Origin: JAIBJN01 sp963842305
Lineage (GTDB): Bacteria > Actinomycetota > Thermoleophilia > Gaiellales > Gaiellaceae
Direction of reading: 5' to 3'
NCBI GenBank assembly: GCA_963842305.1
Contig: CAWJFW010000002.1
Coordinates: forward strand, 806,001-870,000
DNA length: 64,000 nt
Part shown: positions 24,151-33,296 of the stretch, piece after piece
Numbering within the stretch: the first letter of the stretch is position 1
Layout of the letters: the number at the start of each line of letters is the position of its first letter
Program-made: the position numbers and the translations under genes
The notes under the pieces: generated by a model
What the model was told of the DNA's origin: nothing
Databases searched by the model: none
What the model saw: the letters and a program-made list of their open reading frames with translations, nothing else

Positions 24151-25221
24151 TCACCGACGGTCCCGAGCGGCGAGCCAGTGGCGAAGCGCGCGCGGATTCA
24201 TCTTCTGACCGCGCTTGGCTGCACGTCGCTTTCGCAGCGTCTCGGGCAGAAGCTTGACCGTCATCGGAATCGCCACGAGCGATTTCGGCGCGAAGAAAAG
24301 ACGATGCGTCACGACCATCGCTTCGCGGGCCACGATGAACGGGAAGTCACGGAGGAAGTTGAAACCATCCTCGTTCTTCAGGAGCATGAGCCACTGGTTC
24401 TTCATGGCGTTGATCCGCACGAGCTGGGACTTCTCCAACTCGGTCCGGTGGAAGGTCCGGATCGCAGACAGGTATCCGCTGGATCCGAGCCCGCGTGTGG
24501 TTCGGCCGTGGTGGGCGACCGCCGCCGGCGCGTACCAGCATTCCCAGCCGGCGAGGTGTAGGCGCCACGAGATGTCGTGGTCCTCCTTGTGTGCGAAGAA
24601 GTTCTCGTCGAGGTATTCCCGGTCGACGCTGATCGCCTCGAGCGCACGGCGACGCAGGACCGGCGCAGCCCCGTCGATGCCGAAGACTTCGACTTCCTCG
24701 TCGAACTGGCCCACGTCTCGTTCTCCTTCGCCACGCGGGACGAATCGGCGCTGTCGGGTCAGGACGAGGCCGGCGGTGTCGATGACGTCTGTCGGGAGGT
24801 CCAGCTCGAGGTCGTAGCGAAGAAGCTTGCCGATCGCCGCGCCGGCGGCGGGGTGCGTTTCGAAGAACGAGAGGATCTCGGCGAGATACGTCGGAGTTGG
24901 AAAGAGATCGGCGTTGCACAACATGATGAACTCGCCCGACGCCTCGCGGATACCGCGATTCACCGCCCGGGCGAATCCTGACTCCCATCCCATCTCGAGG
25001 AGTCGAACTCGGTTGTCGTCATCAAGGCCTTCGAGTGCTGCCCCGACGTCCTGCGACGGATCGTTGTTCAGGATGAGGATCTCGACCTCCTCGGGCGGGT
25101 TGTCGAGGAACACCGGCACCGACTTGCGAAGAAGATCGGCGTCCTTGTACGTCGGGATCAGGACGCTCACCCTGGGGCTACGGTCGGCCCGAGGGGCCGA
25201 GCGGGACGATCCTCCGGTCAC
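24151..25221 (-). CDS. Glycosyltransferase family 2
   Basis: A 356-aa GT-A enzyme of the rhamnosyltransferase-like GT2 group. Motifs: VSVLIPTYKDADLLRKSV at the N-terminus, GFARAVNRGIREASGEFIMLCNADLF with the DxD-type NAD, a predicted base in YLDENFFAHKEDHDISWRLHLAGW, and a hydrophobic C-terminal region (FPFIVAREAMVVTHRLFFAPKSLVAIPM) that could sit at the membrane. The C-terminus is strongly basic. It follows the PIG-L gene closely and is part of the same minus-strand run of sugar genes. Confidence 0.85.
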   Translation of the reverse strand: MTGGSSRSAPRADRSPRVSVLIPTYKDADLLRKSVPVFLDNPPEEVEILILNNDPSQDVGAALEGLDDDNRVRLLEMGWESGFARAVNRGIREASGEFIMLCNADLFPTPTYLAEILSFFETHPAAGAAIGKLLRYDLELDLPTDVIDTAGLVLTRQRRFVPRGEGERDVGQFDEEVEVFGIDGAAPVLRRRALEAISVDREYLDENFFAHKEDHDISWRLHLAGWECWYAPAAVAHHGRTTRGLGSSGYLSAIRTFHRTELEKSQLVRINAMKNQWLMLLKNEDGFNFLRDFPFIVAREAMVVTHRLFFAPKSLVAIPMTVKLLPETLRKRRAAKRGQKMNPRALRHWLAARDRR

Positions 25222-25244
25222 GATCGCCTACCGCCTGGGCCTGC

Positions 25245-25894
25245 TCACAGAACGACCTTCCGCCCGTAGAAGGCCTCCGCGTACCGGTCCGGAGCGTTCG
25301 ACTCCATGCCGCGAAGCCGGAGGATGCTCAGGAAGAGATCCTCGGTGAACCACCGTCGATCCCGCTGGGTCTGGAAGTACGTGAGCAGGTTCTCGACCTT
25401 CCGCTTGACGAGCGCTTCGTCGAGGTGCACGAAGACGTTCGGTGCGCCCAGGTCGCCGTCGTACTTGGGAACCTCGTACTCGAGGATGAAATGGTCGCGG
25501 AACGTGTTCCAGGTCAGCTCCGATGCGAGTCGGTGATCCTGGTGCCGATCCTCGCCGTAGTGCGTGAAGATCAGATCGGGGGTGATGACGGGCTTCAGGT
25601 CCTCGAAGAATTGCTTGACGTCCCCTCCGCTGTACGGAAGGAAGCCGTCTCGGAAGTCCCGCACGAGGATCTCTGCCGCTCGCTTCCCTGGAGAAACGCC
25701 TCGGCGCTCGCATGAACCTCGCTCGCTCGCTCGCCGTGGGCGCTCAGGACGACCCAGCAGACCTCGACGCTCGGATGGGTCGCGATGAGCCGGAGGATGG
25801 TGCCGCCGCAGCCGATCTCGATGTCGTCAGCGTGGCAGCCGATCGCGAGGATGCGGAGGGGTGACGGGATCTCGCTGAGCTCGAGCCTGATCAC
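25245..25894 (-). CDS. PIG-L (LmbE) family N-acetylglucosaminyl deacetylase-like protein, frameshifted
   Basis: About 215 residues reconstructed. The N-terminal half, from GTG 25894, has the metal motif ILAIGCHADDIEIGCGGTI (HxDD). The C-terminal half has VITPDLIFTHYGEDRHQDHR, the second zinc site. The halves are in different frames; one base is missing near 25681 (SER-QEILVRDFRDGF). Family members remove N-acetyl groups from amino sugars such as GlcNAc-inositol or lipid-linked sugars. The start overlaps the stop of the cytidylyltransferase-like gene (GTGA). Likely job: to free an amino group on a sugar of the repeat unit. Confidence 0.75.
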
Positions 25895-26708
25895 GGCCAG
25901 TCCGTTCCGGTCGACTCGTCGCCGTCGGGAGCCGTCCAGACCTCCCAGGGAGGCCGACCCGACGCAGCGAGCGTTTCGAGGTTGTGCTTGTCCTTGAGAG
26001 TGTCCATCGGCGCCCAGAACCCTTCGTACGGATAGGCGATCAGCTGCTCGTGGTCGATCAGTCTCCGGAACGGCTCCTCGACCAACTCTTCGCCCTCCTG
26101 GATGTAGTCGAAGATCTCGGGCCGGAGGATGAAGAAGCCGCCGTTGATCCACATGTCGGCCCGCGTCACGTCCTCGAGTCCGCGAACGATCGCGCCGTCC
26201 GACAGCCGGACGGTGTGAAACGAGTAGCTCTTCGGGCGCACGCAGAGAAACGCGGCGGTCTTGTCGCGCTCGTGAAAGTTGGCGAGCATGCGCGAGCAGC
26301 GGCGCGTCCGTGACGGCATCGCCGTACGTGGCGAGAAAGAGCTCCTCGCCTTCGAGGTGTTCTCGCACGGCCTTGAGACGCTGGCCGACGTTGCTCTGCA
26401 GCCCGGTGTTGACGAAGGTGATGCGCCAATCTCCGAGGTCACTGGCCAAGAAGCTCGACGTGAGCGCCACCTTGCGAGAGAACGAAATCGTTCGCGAGGG
26501 CCTCGTTGTAGTTGAGGAAGTACTCCTTGATCACGTCGCCCTTGTGGCCGAGGCAGATGACGAAATCGTCGTGCCCGAAGTGCGCGTAGTACTTCATGAT
26601 GTGGAGCAGGATCGGCCGGTTGGCGATCGGCACCATCGGCTTGGGGATGCTCGGCGCGGCCTCCTGAATGCGCAGTCCGAGCCCACCGCAGAAGAGGACG
26701 ACCTTCAT
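25891..26708 (-). pseudogene. Glucose-1-phosphate cytidylyltransferase-like nucleotidyltransferase (RfbF type), two frameshifts
   Basis: About 270 residues reconstructed from three frames. The N-terminus has KVVLFCGGLGLRIQEAAPSIPKPMVPIANRPIL, the nucleotidyltransferase signature with a variant GGLGLR loop, and FVICLGHKGDVIKEYFLNYNEAL, which is typical of RfbF. The frame changes near 26450 (LLGSDLGDWRITFVNTG) and near 26290 (DAPLLA/MLANFHERDKTA). The C-terminal part (WINGGFFILRPEIFDYI) is intact to the stop at 25891. RfbF makes CDP-glucose from CTP and glucose-1-phosphate. No CDP-glucose 4,6-dehydratase is clearly present. All pieces are well conserved, so the breaks may be sequence errors. 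Confidence 0.72.
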
Positions 26709-26778
26709 GCGAGCCTAAAGATAGTCGCGAAATCCCTCGATGTCATCGAGGGCGTGCCGTTCGATCGCGAAAGATGCC

Positions 26779-28021
26779 TCATCCGGCTACGCCCGAACCG
26801 TTAAGCGCGCGGCGGTGGCGAAGCCCCAGCATGCAACCTCGCACGAAGGCATCCGCGGCCGGGTCGAACCCGTACTTCGGAAGCGTCTCCCTGTTTTTCG
26901 CCGCCGCCGCCTGCCACTGCGCGGGCGCCCACTCCTCAACCGCGCGCATGGCAGCGACGAGAGCGTCGGACGATCCGGGAGCGACGATGTAGCCGTTCAC
27001 GCCGGACTCGATGAGGTCGTCGGCGGCTCCGACCTGGTCGGTGGTGATGACCGGCAAGCCGTACGCGAGCCCCTCGTGGACGACGAGACCCCACGGTTCG
27101 AAGAGAGACGGCACCACGAGGACGTCCGCTTCCCGGTACACGTCGGGCAGCATCGCCTCGTCCGCGTAGCCGAGGTAGCGAATGCGCGGGTCTGCCTCGC
27201 CGCCTCTTCGACGAAGTCACGGAGCGGGCCGTCGCCGGCAAGCCAAAGCTCTCCACGATCGAGCTGACGGAAAGCTGCGAGTAGCACGTCGATGCCCTTC
27301 CGCTCGATGAAGCGCCCGACGAAGAGGTAGCGGGGCTGATCCGGCACGAGGAACCCGTCGCGGGCCGGGGCGGGTCCGGCGCGAGGGCGGTCATGTGTGC
27401 GACCACGGTGCGCTCGGGGTCCGCCCCGAGCCGGATCGACGTCGCGGGCGTGTCTCGATCCACCGGCAAGCCACGCGTCGCCCGACCTGAAGAAGTATCT
27501 GACCCACGGTTCGGCGACTCGCCTGGGCAGACTGTGTTGCTGGCGCGAGAACGTGTTCCACCACGGGACGACCGCCCAGCCGTGCCGGTGTCGCGCAGCG
27601 AGAGCGGCGATGTTCGCGGGGGAGGCCCACACCCCGCCTCCGGCGGCCACGACAACATGCGGGGAGAACCGTCGCAAGGGGGCGAGGGGCCGTTTCGGCA
27701 CGTACAGGTAGCTGTCGAAGCGCGTCTTGAAGCCGGAGCCCACGGCCATCCACGCCAGATCCAGCGTCCACGAGTCGAGCGGAACGTGCTGGCCGGGTAG
27801 GTCGGTCTCGGGCTGCCAGACGCCGGTCGCGCTCCACCGGAGTCTCGGTTACGAGGAGAAGCTCGATATCCGTCACGTTCCGCGAGCCGGTCAAAGAGCG
27901 GTCGCAGGTACGGAGTCACGGTGCTGATGACGACGGCGACGCGCGTCGGCGTCGGCGGAAATGCCTCCGGCAGCCGCGTCACGCCTTGCGCGGACGAATT
28001 CGCGTGGGACCCGTCAGCCAT
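26779..28021 (-). pseudogene. Glycosyltransferase family 4, five frameshifts (paralogue of the GT4 at 22928)
   Basis: About 410 residues recoverable. Segments in order: RVAVVISTVTPYLRPLFDRLAER, DIELLLVTETPVERDRR, TDLPGQHVPLDSWTLDLAW with GSGFKTRFDSYLYVPKRP, GADPERTVVAHMTALAP, FLVPDQPRYLFVGRFIERKG, and MLPDVYREADVLVVPSLFEPWG with the EX7E region. Frame changes sit near 27877, 27830, 27459, 27370 and 27195. Starts: ATG 28021, or in-frame GTG 27982. No in-frame nonsense codon interrupts the segments, and each matches the paralogue. So either recent damage or, more likely, poor sequence. Its role should match that of the paralogue. Confidence 0.75.
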
Positions 28022-28032
28022 CCGACCGCGCC

Positions 28033-29090
28033 TCAGCGCGAGGGCGTCCATGCGTTGCGCTCGTGCGTGTGCGACCAGCGCAGGTGCTCGTCGAGCGATC
28101 CCTCTGCAATCAGGGACTTGAGGCGCGCGAGCCTCGTGTAGCGGTCGAATCCGATCCGACGTCAGCTGAGCCGATCGGAACGCGTCGAGAAGCTCGCGTG
28201 CGCCGTCGCGGGCCGTCCACGTCGGCGTGCCGTCCGGCAAGCGTGTCGGCCAGCTTCCGGAAGTCGACCCGGTAGCTCCGTGGATCGGGGCCCGCTCCCT
28301 CCGCGTACTCGATCTCGCAACCGGCAAAGGTCTCCCGGACGATTTCGGCCAGCTCGCTGACGCGGTAGTTCTCGTCGTTCGCGCCGACGTTGAACGCCTC
28401 GTTTCGGACGAGCTCGATCGGAGCGACCAGGGCGGCGGCCGCGGCCGCTCCGATGTCTCGGATGTGCACGAGGGGCCGCCACGGCGTCCCGTCGCTCATG
28501 ATCATCACCTTGCCGGCCGTGAACGCCCAGGCAGCGAGGTTGTTGAGCACGACATCGAGACGAATGCGCGGCGAGGCGCCGTAGGCGGTGGCGTTGCGCA
28601 TGAAGACGGGGGCGAAGTCGCCGTCCGCGAGCTCGGACAACGCCTCCTCGGCGCGAACCTTCGACTCCGCGTAGGCCGTCAGCGGGCGCAGCGGCGCCTC
28701 CTCGGTCATGAGCTCGTCCGTCGCGGACGCGCCGTACATGCTGCAGGAAGAGGCGAAGACGAACCGCTGAACGCCGGCTTCCTTCGCCTTCCGCGCGAGC
28801 TCCACGGTTGCATGGAGAGTTGATCTCTCGCGTCAATTCCTCATCGAGCTCGCCGATTGGATCGTTTGACAACGCGGCGAAATGGACGATGCCCTCGTAC
28901 CCCTCGAGCACGTCCGTCGTCACGTCGCGAAGATCCACGCGGAGCGTCGGAAGTCGAAGGCGTCGGCTAGGAGGTCGCAGCCTTCGTAGAAGAACGTGTC
29001 CAGCCCGGTCACGTCGTGGCCGGCCTCAATCAGCATCGGCGCGACGACAGAGCCGATGTAGCCGTGGTGCCCGGTAACGAGGATTCTCAT
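28033..29090 (-). pseudogene. NAD-dependent epimerase/dehydratase, four frameshifts
   Basis: About 350 residues recoverable. The start ATG 29090 gives MRILVTGHHGYIGSVVAPML with a TGxxGxxG NAD motif. After a shift near 28950 comes LRVDLRDVTTDVLEGYEGIVHFAALSNDP. After one near 28815, HATVELARKAKEAGVQRFVFASSCSMYG and AYAESKVRAEE (Tyr/Lys pair). After ones near 28240 and 28150, the tail GFDRYTRLARLKSLIAEGS and HTHERNAWTPSR ends at TGA 28033. The family makes epimerised or dehydrated NDP-sugars; the C-terminal DRYTRLARLK region is typical of surface-polysaccharide epimerases. It is the first gene of the minus-strand sugar run. Confidence 0.75.
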
Positions 29091-29384
29091 GCGGGATCCG
29101 GCGTCTCCCGCTCATACGACGTCGACCGCAAGCATGTCGTGGCTCCTTGGACGAAAAGTGATCTTCCCCACGAACACGCCTGACGACCGCAGCGGCGCGC
29201 TCACTGCTCTCCACTATTAGCCGCCGCAGCAAGCGTGTCAAGCGCGGATGGAGCCCCCGGCCCAGCGGGAAGACGCTTCGGCCGGTTGAAAAACGGGCTG
29301 AAGCCTGACGGGCGCATAGTCAACGCCAACGCGGGCCGCGCTGCGGCCGTGCGCCCCGCCAGGCGGCTTCGAGAGGAGAGAACT
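29091..29384. promoter_or_regulatory. Divergent promoter region (epimerase run / sugar dehydrogenase)
   Basis: A 294-bp gap with no gene. It must hold promoters for the minus-strand sugar-nucleotide run and the plus-strand dehydrogenase. A GAGGAGAG ribosome site ends about 5 nt before GTG 29385 and decides that start. I see no recognised riboswitch. Confidence 0.4.
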
Positions 29385-31994
29385 GTGGCAGTCCGCGTTC
29401 TCGGTGAGGTGCGCTCGACTCGCGCACGCGCTCGTTCCGTTCAAGGTTTCGTAGGCGGTCTCGTCGTTGCGGCCCTGCTCGTCGTGGCCTTCGCCGGCCA
29501 GTCGCAGAGCGCGGAAGCGGCGCTCCCGCCGGGTTCCAGGAGTCCGTCGCATTCAGCGGCCTGGACCACCCGACGGCCGTTGCGCTTCTCGCCTGACGGG
29601 CGGATCTTCGTGGCCGAGAAGAACGGCCGGATCAAGGTGTTCGACAACCTCGCGGACACGACGCCGACGCTTTTTGCCGATCTGAGCACGAACGTCTACA
29701 ACTTCTGGGATCGCGGCTTGCTCGGCCTCGCGCTCGACCCCGGCTTCCCGGTCCAGCCGTACGTGTACGTCCTCTACGCGTACGACCACGAGCTCGGAAG
29801 CTCAGCGCCCGCGCCCCGCTGGGGTACGCCGGGAGTGCTTTCGGATCCGTGCCCGACCCCACCGGGGCCGACCGCCGACGGCTGCCTCGTGAGCGGGCGT
29901 CTCTCCCGCCTGCAGGCTTCGGGGAACGTGATGGTCGGGAGCGAGCAGGTGCTGATCGAGGACTGGTGCCAGCAGTATCCGAGCCACTCGGTCGGATCGC
30001 TGGCGTTCGGGGCTGATGGGGCGCTCTACGTGAGCGGCGGCGACGGCGCGAGCTTCAACTTCGCCGACTGGGGCCAGGACGGGAACCCGCTCAACCCGTG
30101 CGGGGATCCACCCGGTGGCGTCGGCGCTGTCCTGAGCCCACCGACTGCCGAGGGCGGTGCTCTGCGAAGCCAGGATCTGCGCACGAACGGCGATCCCGTC
30201 TCCCTCGACGGCGCGATCCTGCGGGTCAACCCGGCGACCGGTGCGGGCCTCCCCGACAACCCGCTCGCGTTGAGCACGGATGCGAACGCGCGCCGGATCA
30301 TCGCCTACGGTCTGCGAAACCCCTTCCGGATCAACGTGCGCCCCGGGACGAACGAGGTCTGGGCCGGTGACGTGGGCTGGAACACCTGGGAAGAGGTCAA
30401 TCGCCTGGTGAATCCGCTTGGCACCGGGCTCGAGGATGTCGAGAACTTCGGCTGGCCCTGCTATGAGGGCCAGGGTCGGCAGTCCGGCTACGACGGCGCC
30501 AATCTGAACGTGTGCGAAACGCTTTACGGGCAGGCGGGCGCAGTAACCGGCCCGCACTTCACCTACAACCACAGCAGCCAGGTGGTTGCCGGCGAGACGT
30601 GCCCCACCGGGAGCTCCTCGGTGTCAGGGATCGATTTCTACGAGGGAGGCCCCTACCCGGCCTCCTACGACGGAGCGCTCTTCTTCGCCGACTACTCGCG
30701 CGACTGCATCTGGGTGATGAAGGCGGACGCAAGCGGGATTCCGGCGCCCGGGCTCCTGGAGTCGTTCGTCGCGCCGGCTGCCAACCCGGTCGACGTACAG
30801 ATCTCACCGGCCGGCGAGCTCTTCTATGCGGATTTCGACGGCGGCACCATCCGCCGCATCCAGTTCGCGAGCGCCAACCAGCCGCCGGTTGCGGTCGCAA
30901 CCGCGAATCCGACGAGCGGAGCGGCGCCGCTGACCGCGAACTTCGACGGCAGCGGCTCGAGCGATCCCGACGGGGATCCGATCACCTACGCGTGGGATCT
31001 CGACGGCGACGGCCTCTACGACGACTCGACGGCGGCACAGCCGACATTCACCTATACGCAGAGCGGGACCTTTACCGCCCGGCTCCAGGTCACCGACAGC
31101 CCGGGTGCGTCGAGCGTCAGCGGTCCGATCACCATCACCGTCGGGAACACCCCGCCCACGGCGACGATCAACGCGCCGTCCGGCAGCCTCACGTGGAGGG
31201 TGGGCGACGTTATCGCCTTCTCGGGATCGGGCACCGATCCGCAGGACGGCAACCTGCCGGCCTCGGCGCTCTCCTGGTCCCTGATCCTGAACCACTGCCC
31301 GTCGAACTGCCACTCCCATCCGCTTCAAGACTTCGTGGGCGTGTCGAGCGGCTCGTTCACCGCCCCCGACCACGAGTACCCGTCGAATCTCGAGCTCGTG
31401 CTGAGAGTCACCGATTCCGGGGGTCTCACGAGCACCGCGAGCGTGACGCTGCAGCCTCAGACGGTCGCCCTGACCTTCACCTCCAGCCCCGCGGGGCTTC
31501 AGCTCGTCCTGAACGGGTCCAGCGCGGCGACGCCGTTCACGCGCACGGTCATCGCGGGGTCTAGCAACACGATCTCGGCGCCCTCCCCGCAGACCCTGAA
31601 CGGAAACAACTACGCCTTCGCCTCCTGGTCGGACGGCGGAGCTCAGACGCACGTCATCACCGCGAGCGCCACGACCGCCTACTCCGCCACGTATCTGGCT
31701 CCACCGAGGAACACCGCTCTGCCTGCCATCAACGGCCCGACCATGGTCGGCAAGACCATCAAGACGTCGAACGGGAGCTGGACGGGCTCCACGCCGATCT
31801 CGTATACCTACCAGTGGCGGCGATGCGACCCCTCGGGTGGCGCCTGCGTGGATATTCCGGGGGCCAACGCGAGCAAGTACCTGCTGGTCGCCGCTGACGC
31901 TGGACGCACGATGCGTGTGATCGTCACCGCGACGAACTCGGTCAGTTCGACCTCGGCGACCTCGGCGCCGAGCGCAGTGATACGACAGCGGTAA
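29385..31994 (+). CDS. Secreted PQQ-type sugar dehydrogenase with PKD and Ig-like domains
   Basis: About 869 residues. After an N-terminal signal/anchor (VVAALLVVAFAGQSQSAEA), residues ~55-490 resemble the soluble glucose/sorbosone dehydrogenase propeller (FSPDGRIFVAEKNGRIKVFDNL, GLLGLALDPGFP, YGLRNPFRINV, GIDFYEGGPYP). Then a PKD domain (VATANPTSGAAPLTANFDGSGSSDPDGDPIT), a second PKD/cadherin-like region with CPSNCHSHP, a Bacon-like beta domain and an Ig-like ending with a CDPSGGAC pair. About 18 codons (29530-29583) are out of frame: two compensating one-base indels hide FQESVAFSGLDHPTAV. The start GTG 29385 is set by GAGGAGAG upstream. Likely surface aldose oxidation. Confidence 0.85.
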   Translation: MAVRVLGEVRSTRARARSVQGFVGGLVVAALLVVAFAGQSQSAEAALPPGSRSPSHSAAWTTRRPLRFSPDGRIFVAEKNGRIKVFDNLADTTPTLFADLSTNVYNFWDRGLLGLALDPGFPVQPYVYVLYAYDHELGSSAPAPRWGTPGVLSDPCPTPPGPTADGCLVSGRLSRLQASGNVMVGSEQVLIEDWCQQYPSHSVGSLAFGADGALYVSGGDGASFNFADWGQDGNPLNPCGDPPGGVGAVLSPPTAEGGALRSQDLRTNGDPVSLDGAILRVNPATGAGLPDNPLALSTDANARRIIAYGLRNPFRINVRPGTNEVWAGDVGWNTWEEVNRLVNPLGTGLEDVENFGWPCYEGQGRQSGYDGANLNVCETLYGQAGAVTGPHFTYNHSSQVVAGETCPTGSSSVSGIDFYEGGPYPASYDGALFFADYSRDCIWVMKADASGIPAPGLLESFVAPAANPVDVQISPAGELFYADFDGGTIRRIQFASANQPPVAVATANPTSGAAPLTANFDGSGSSDPDGDPITYAWDLDGDGLYDDSTAAQPTFTYTQSGTFTARLQVTDSPGASSVSGPITITVGNTPPTATINAPSGSLTWRVGDVIAFSGSGTDPQDGNLPASALSWSLILNHCPSNCHSHPLQDFVGVSSGSFTAPDHEYPSNLELVLRVTDSGGLTSTASVTLQPQTVALTFTSSPAGLQLVLNGSSAATPFTRTVIAGSSNTISAPSPQTLNGNNYAFASWSDGGAQTHVITASATTAYSATYLAPPRNTALPAINGPTMVGKTIKTSNGSWTGSTPISYTYQWRRCDPSGGACVDIPGANASKYLLVAADAGRTMRVIVTATNSVSSTSATSAPSAVIRQR

Positions 31995-32052
31995 GAACCC
32001 AGCTCCGCACTCGTCGGACGACTCTGGTCATGATCCGTGCGGTGATCCACAC

Positions 32053-33277
32053 ATGACAGCGGGAGTCGAGTCGGCGGACCTCGCCGTCGTCGGCGCGGGG
32101 ATTCTCGGGCTTGCCGTCGCCCGTGAGGCGTTGTTGCGCTACGAGGGTCTCCGCGTCGTGGTCCTCGAGAAGGAGGATCGGATCGCCGCGCACCAGACCG
32201 GGCACAACAGCGGCGTGATCCATTCGGGGATCTACTACCCGCCCGGATCGCTCAAGGCGCGACTCTGCGTGGAAGGGAGTCGAGCGATGTACTCCTACTG
32301 CGAGGAACACCGGATCGTGACCGAGCGGTGCGGCAAGGTCGTCGTCGCGACGGACGAGCGCGATCTCGCCTGGCTCGACGATCTTCACACACGTGCGCGC
32401 GCGAACGGCGTCGAGGGCGTGACGCTTCTCGGCGAGGACGATCTCCGGGAAGTCGAGCCGGCCGTTCGGGGAATCCGGGCGCTCCACTCGCCGGGGACGG
32501 GCATCGTCGACTTCCGGCTGGTGGCAGCCGCGCTCGCCGAGGAGATCGTGGCCCACGGCGCCGCGATCCGGCTGCGGGCGGCCGTCCACGGCATTTCCCG
32601 TTCGGGAGGCCGGGCGGTCCGCCTGGAGACTGCCGCCGGCCCCGTGGAGGCGCAGGTGGTCATCACGTGCGGCGGGCTGCACTCGGACCGGCTGGCGCGG
32701 ATGACCGGCGGTGCGGCGTCGCCGCGGATCGTGCCGTTCCGCGGCCGCTATCACGCCCTTTCACCCGCGGCGGCCGGGCTCGTCCGCGGGCTCGTCTATC
32801 CGGTCCCCGACCCGTCGTTCCCGTTCCTGGGAGTCCACTTCACGAAGCAGATCTCCGGGGAAATGTGGACGGGGCCGAACGCGGTGCTCGCGTTGACGCG
32901 GGAGGGCTATCGCGGCCGGGACGTCAGCCCGCGCGACCTCTGGGAGACGCTCTCGTACTCCGGCTTCCGCATCCTTGCGCGTCGCTACTGGCGGACCGGG
33001 CTCAGCGAGGTTCGCGGCGACCTTTCGAAGGCCACGTTCGTCCGGGCTCTGCAGCGCCTCGTTCCCGCGATGCGCGTCGAGTACCTGGCCGGAACGCACG
33101 CAGGTGTTCGCGCCCAGGCGCTCTTGGAGGACGGGCGGCTCGTCGACGACTTCTGGTTCGACCGCGCCGACCGAGTCCTGCACCTGCGGAATGCCCCATC
33201 GCCTGCGGCCACATCGAGCCTGGCGCTCGCCGGAAGAGGTCGTCGGGGCCGCGGAGGAGTTCATCGCGGACACGTGA
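32053..33277 (+). CDS. lhgO: L-2-hydroxyglutarate oxidase-like FAD enzyme, C-terminal frameshift
   Basis: About 407 residues. FAD-binding GAGILGLAVAREA at the N-terminus, VVLEKEDRIAAHQTGHNSGVIHSGIYYPPGSLKA, and the C-terminal VEYLAGTHAGVRAQALLEDGRLVDDF match L-2-hydroxyglutarate oxidase (DAO family). One extra base near 33230-33233 turns the end into LALAGRGRRGR; correcting it gives LAEEVVGAAEEFIADT and a stop at 33277. It oxidises L-2-hydroxyglutarate to 2-oxoglutarate, passing electrons to oxygen or quinones. Its place inside an exopolysaccharide locus is unexplained; it may belong there only by position. Confidence 0.85.
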
Positions 33278-33296
33278 GGCCCGCCGCGCCGCGCGC

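Noticed and set aside
29235..29384. 50-codon N-terminal extension of the sugar dehydrogenase
   Set aside because: No ribosome site there; a GAGGAGAG before GTG 29385 and a signal peptide just after support the shorter form. I also looked for a riboswitch in this leader and could not fit a known class.
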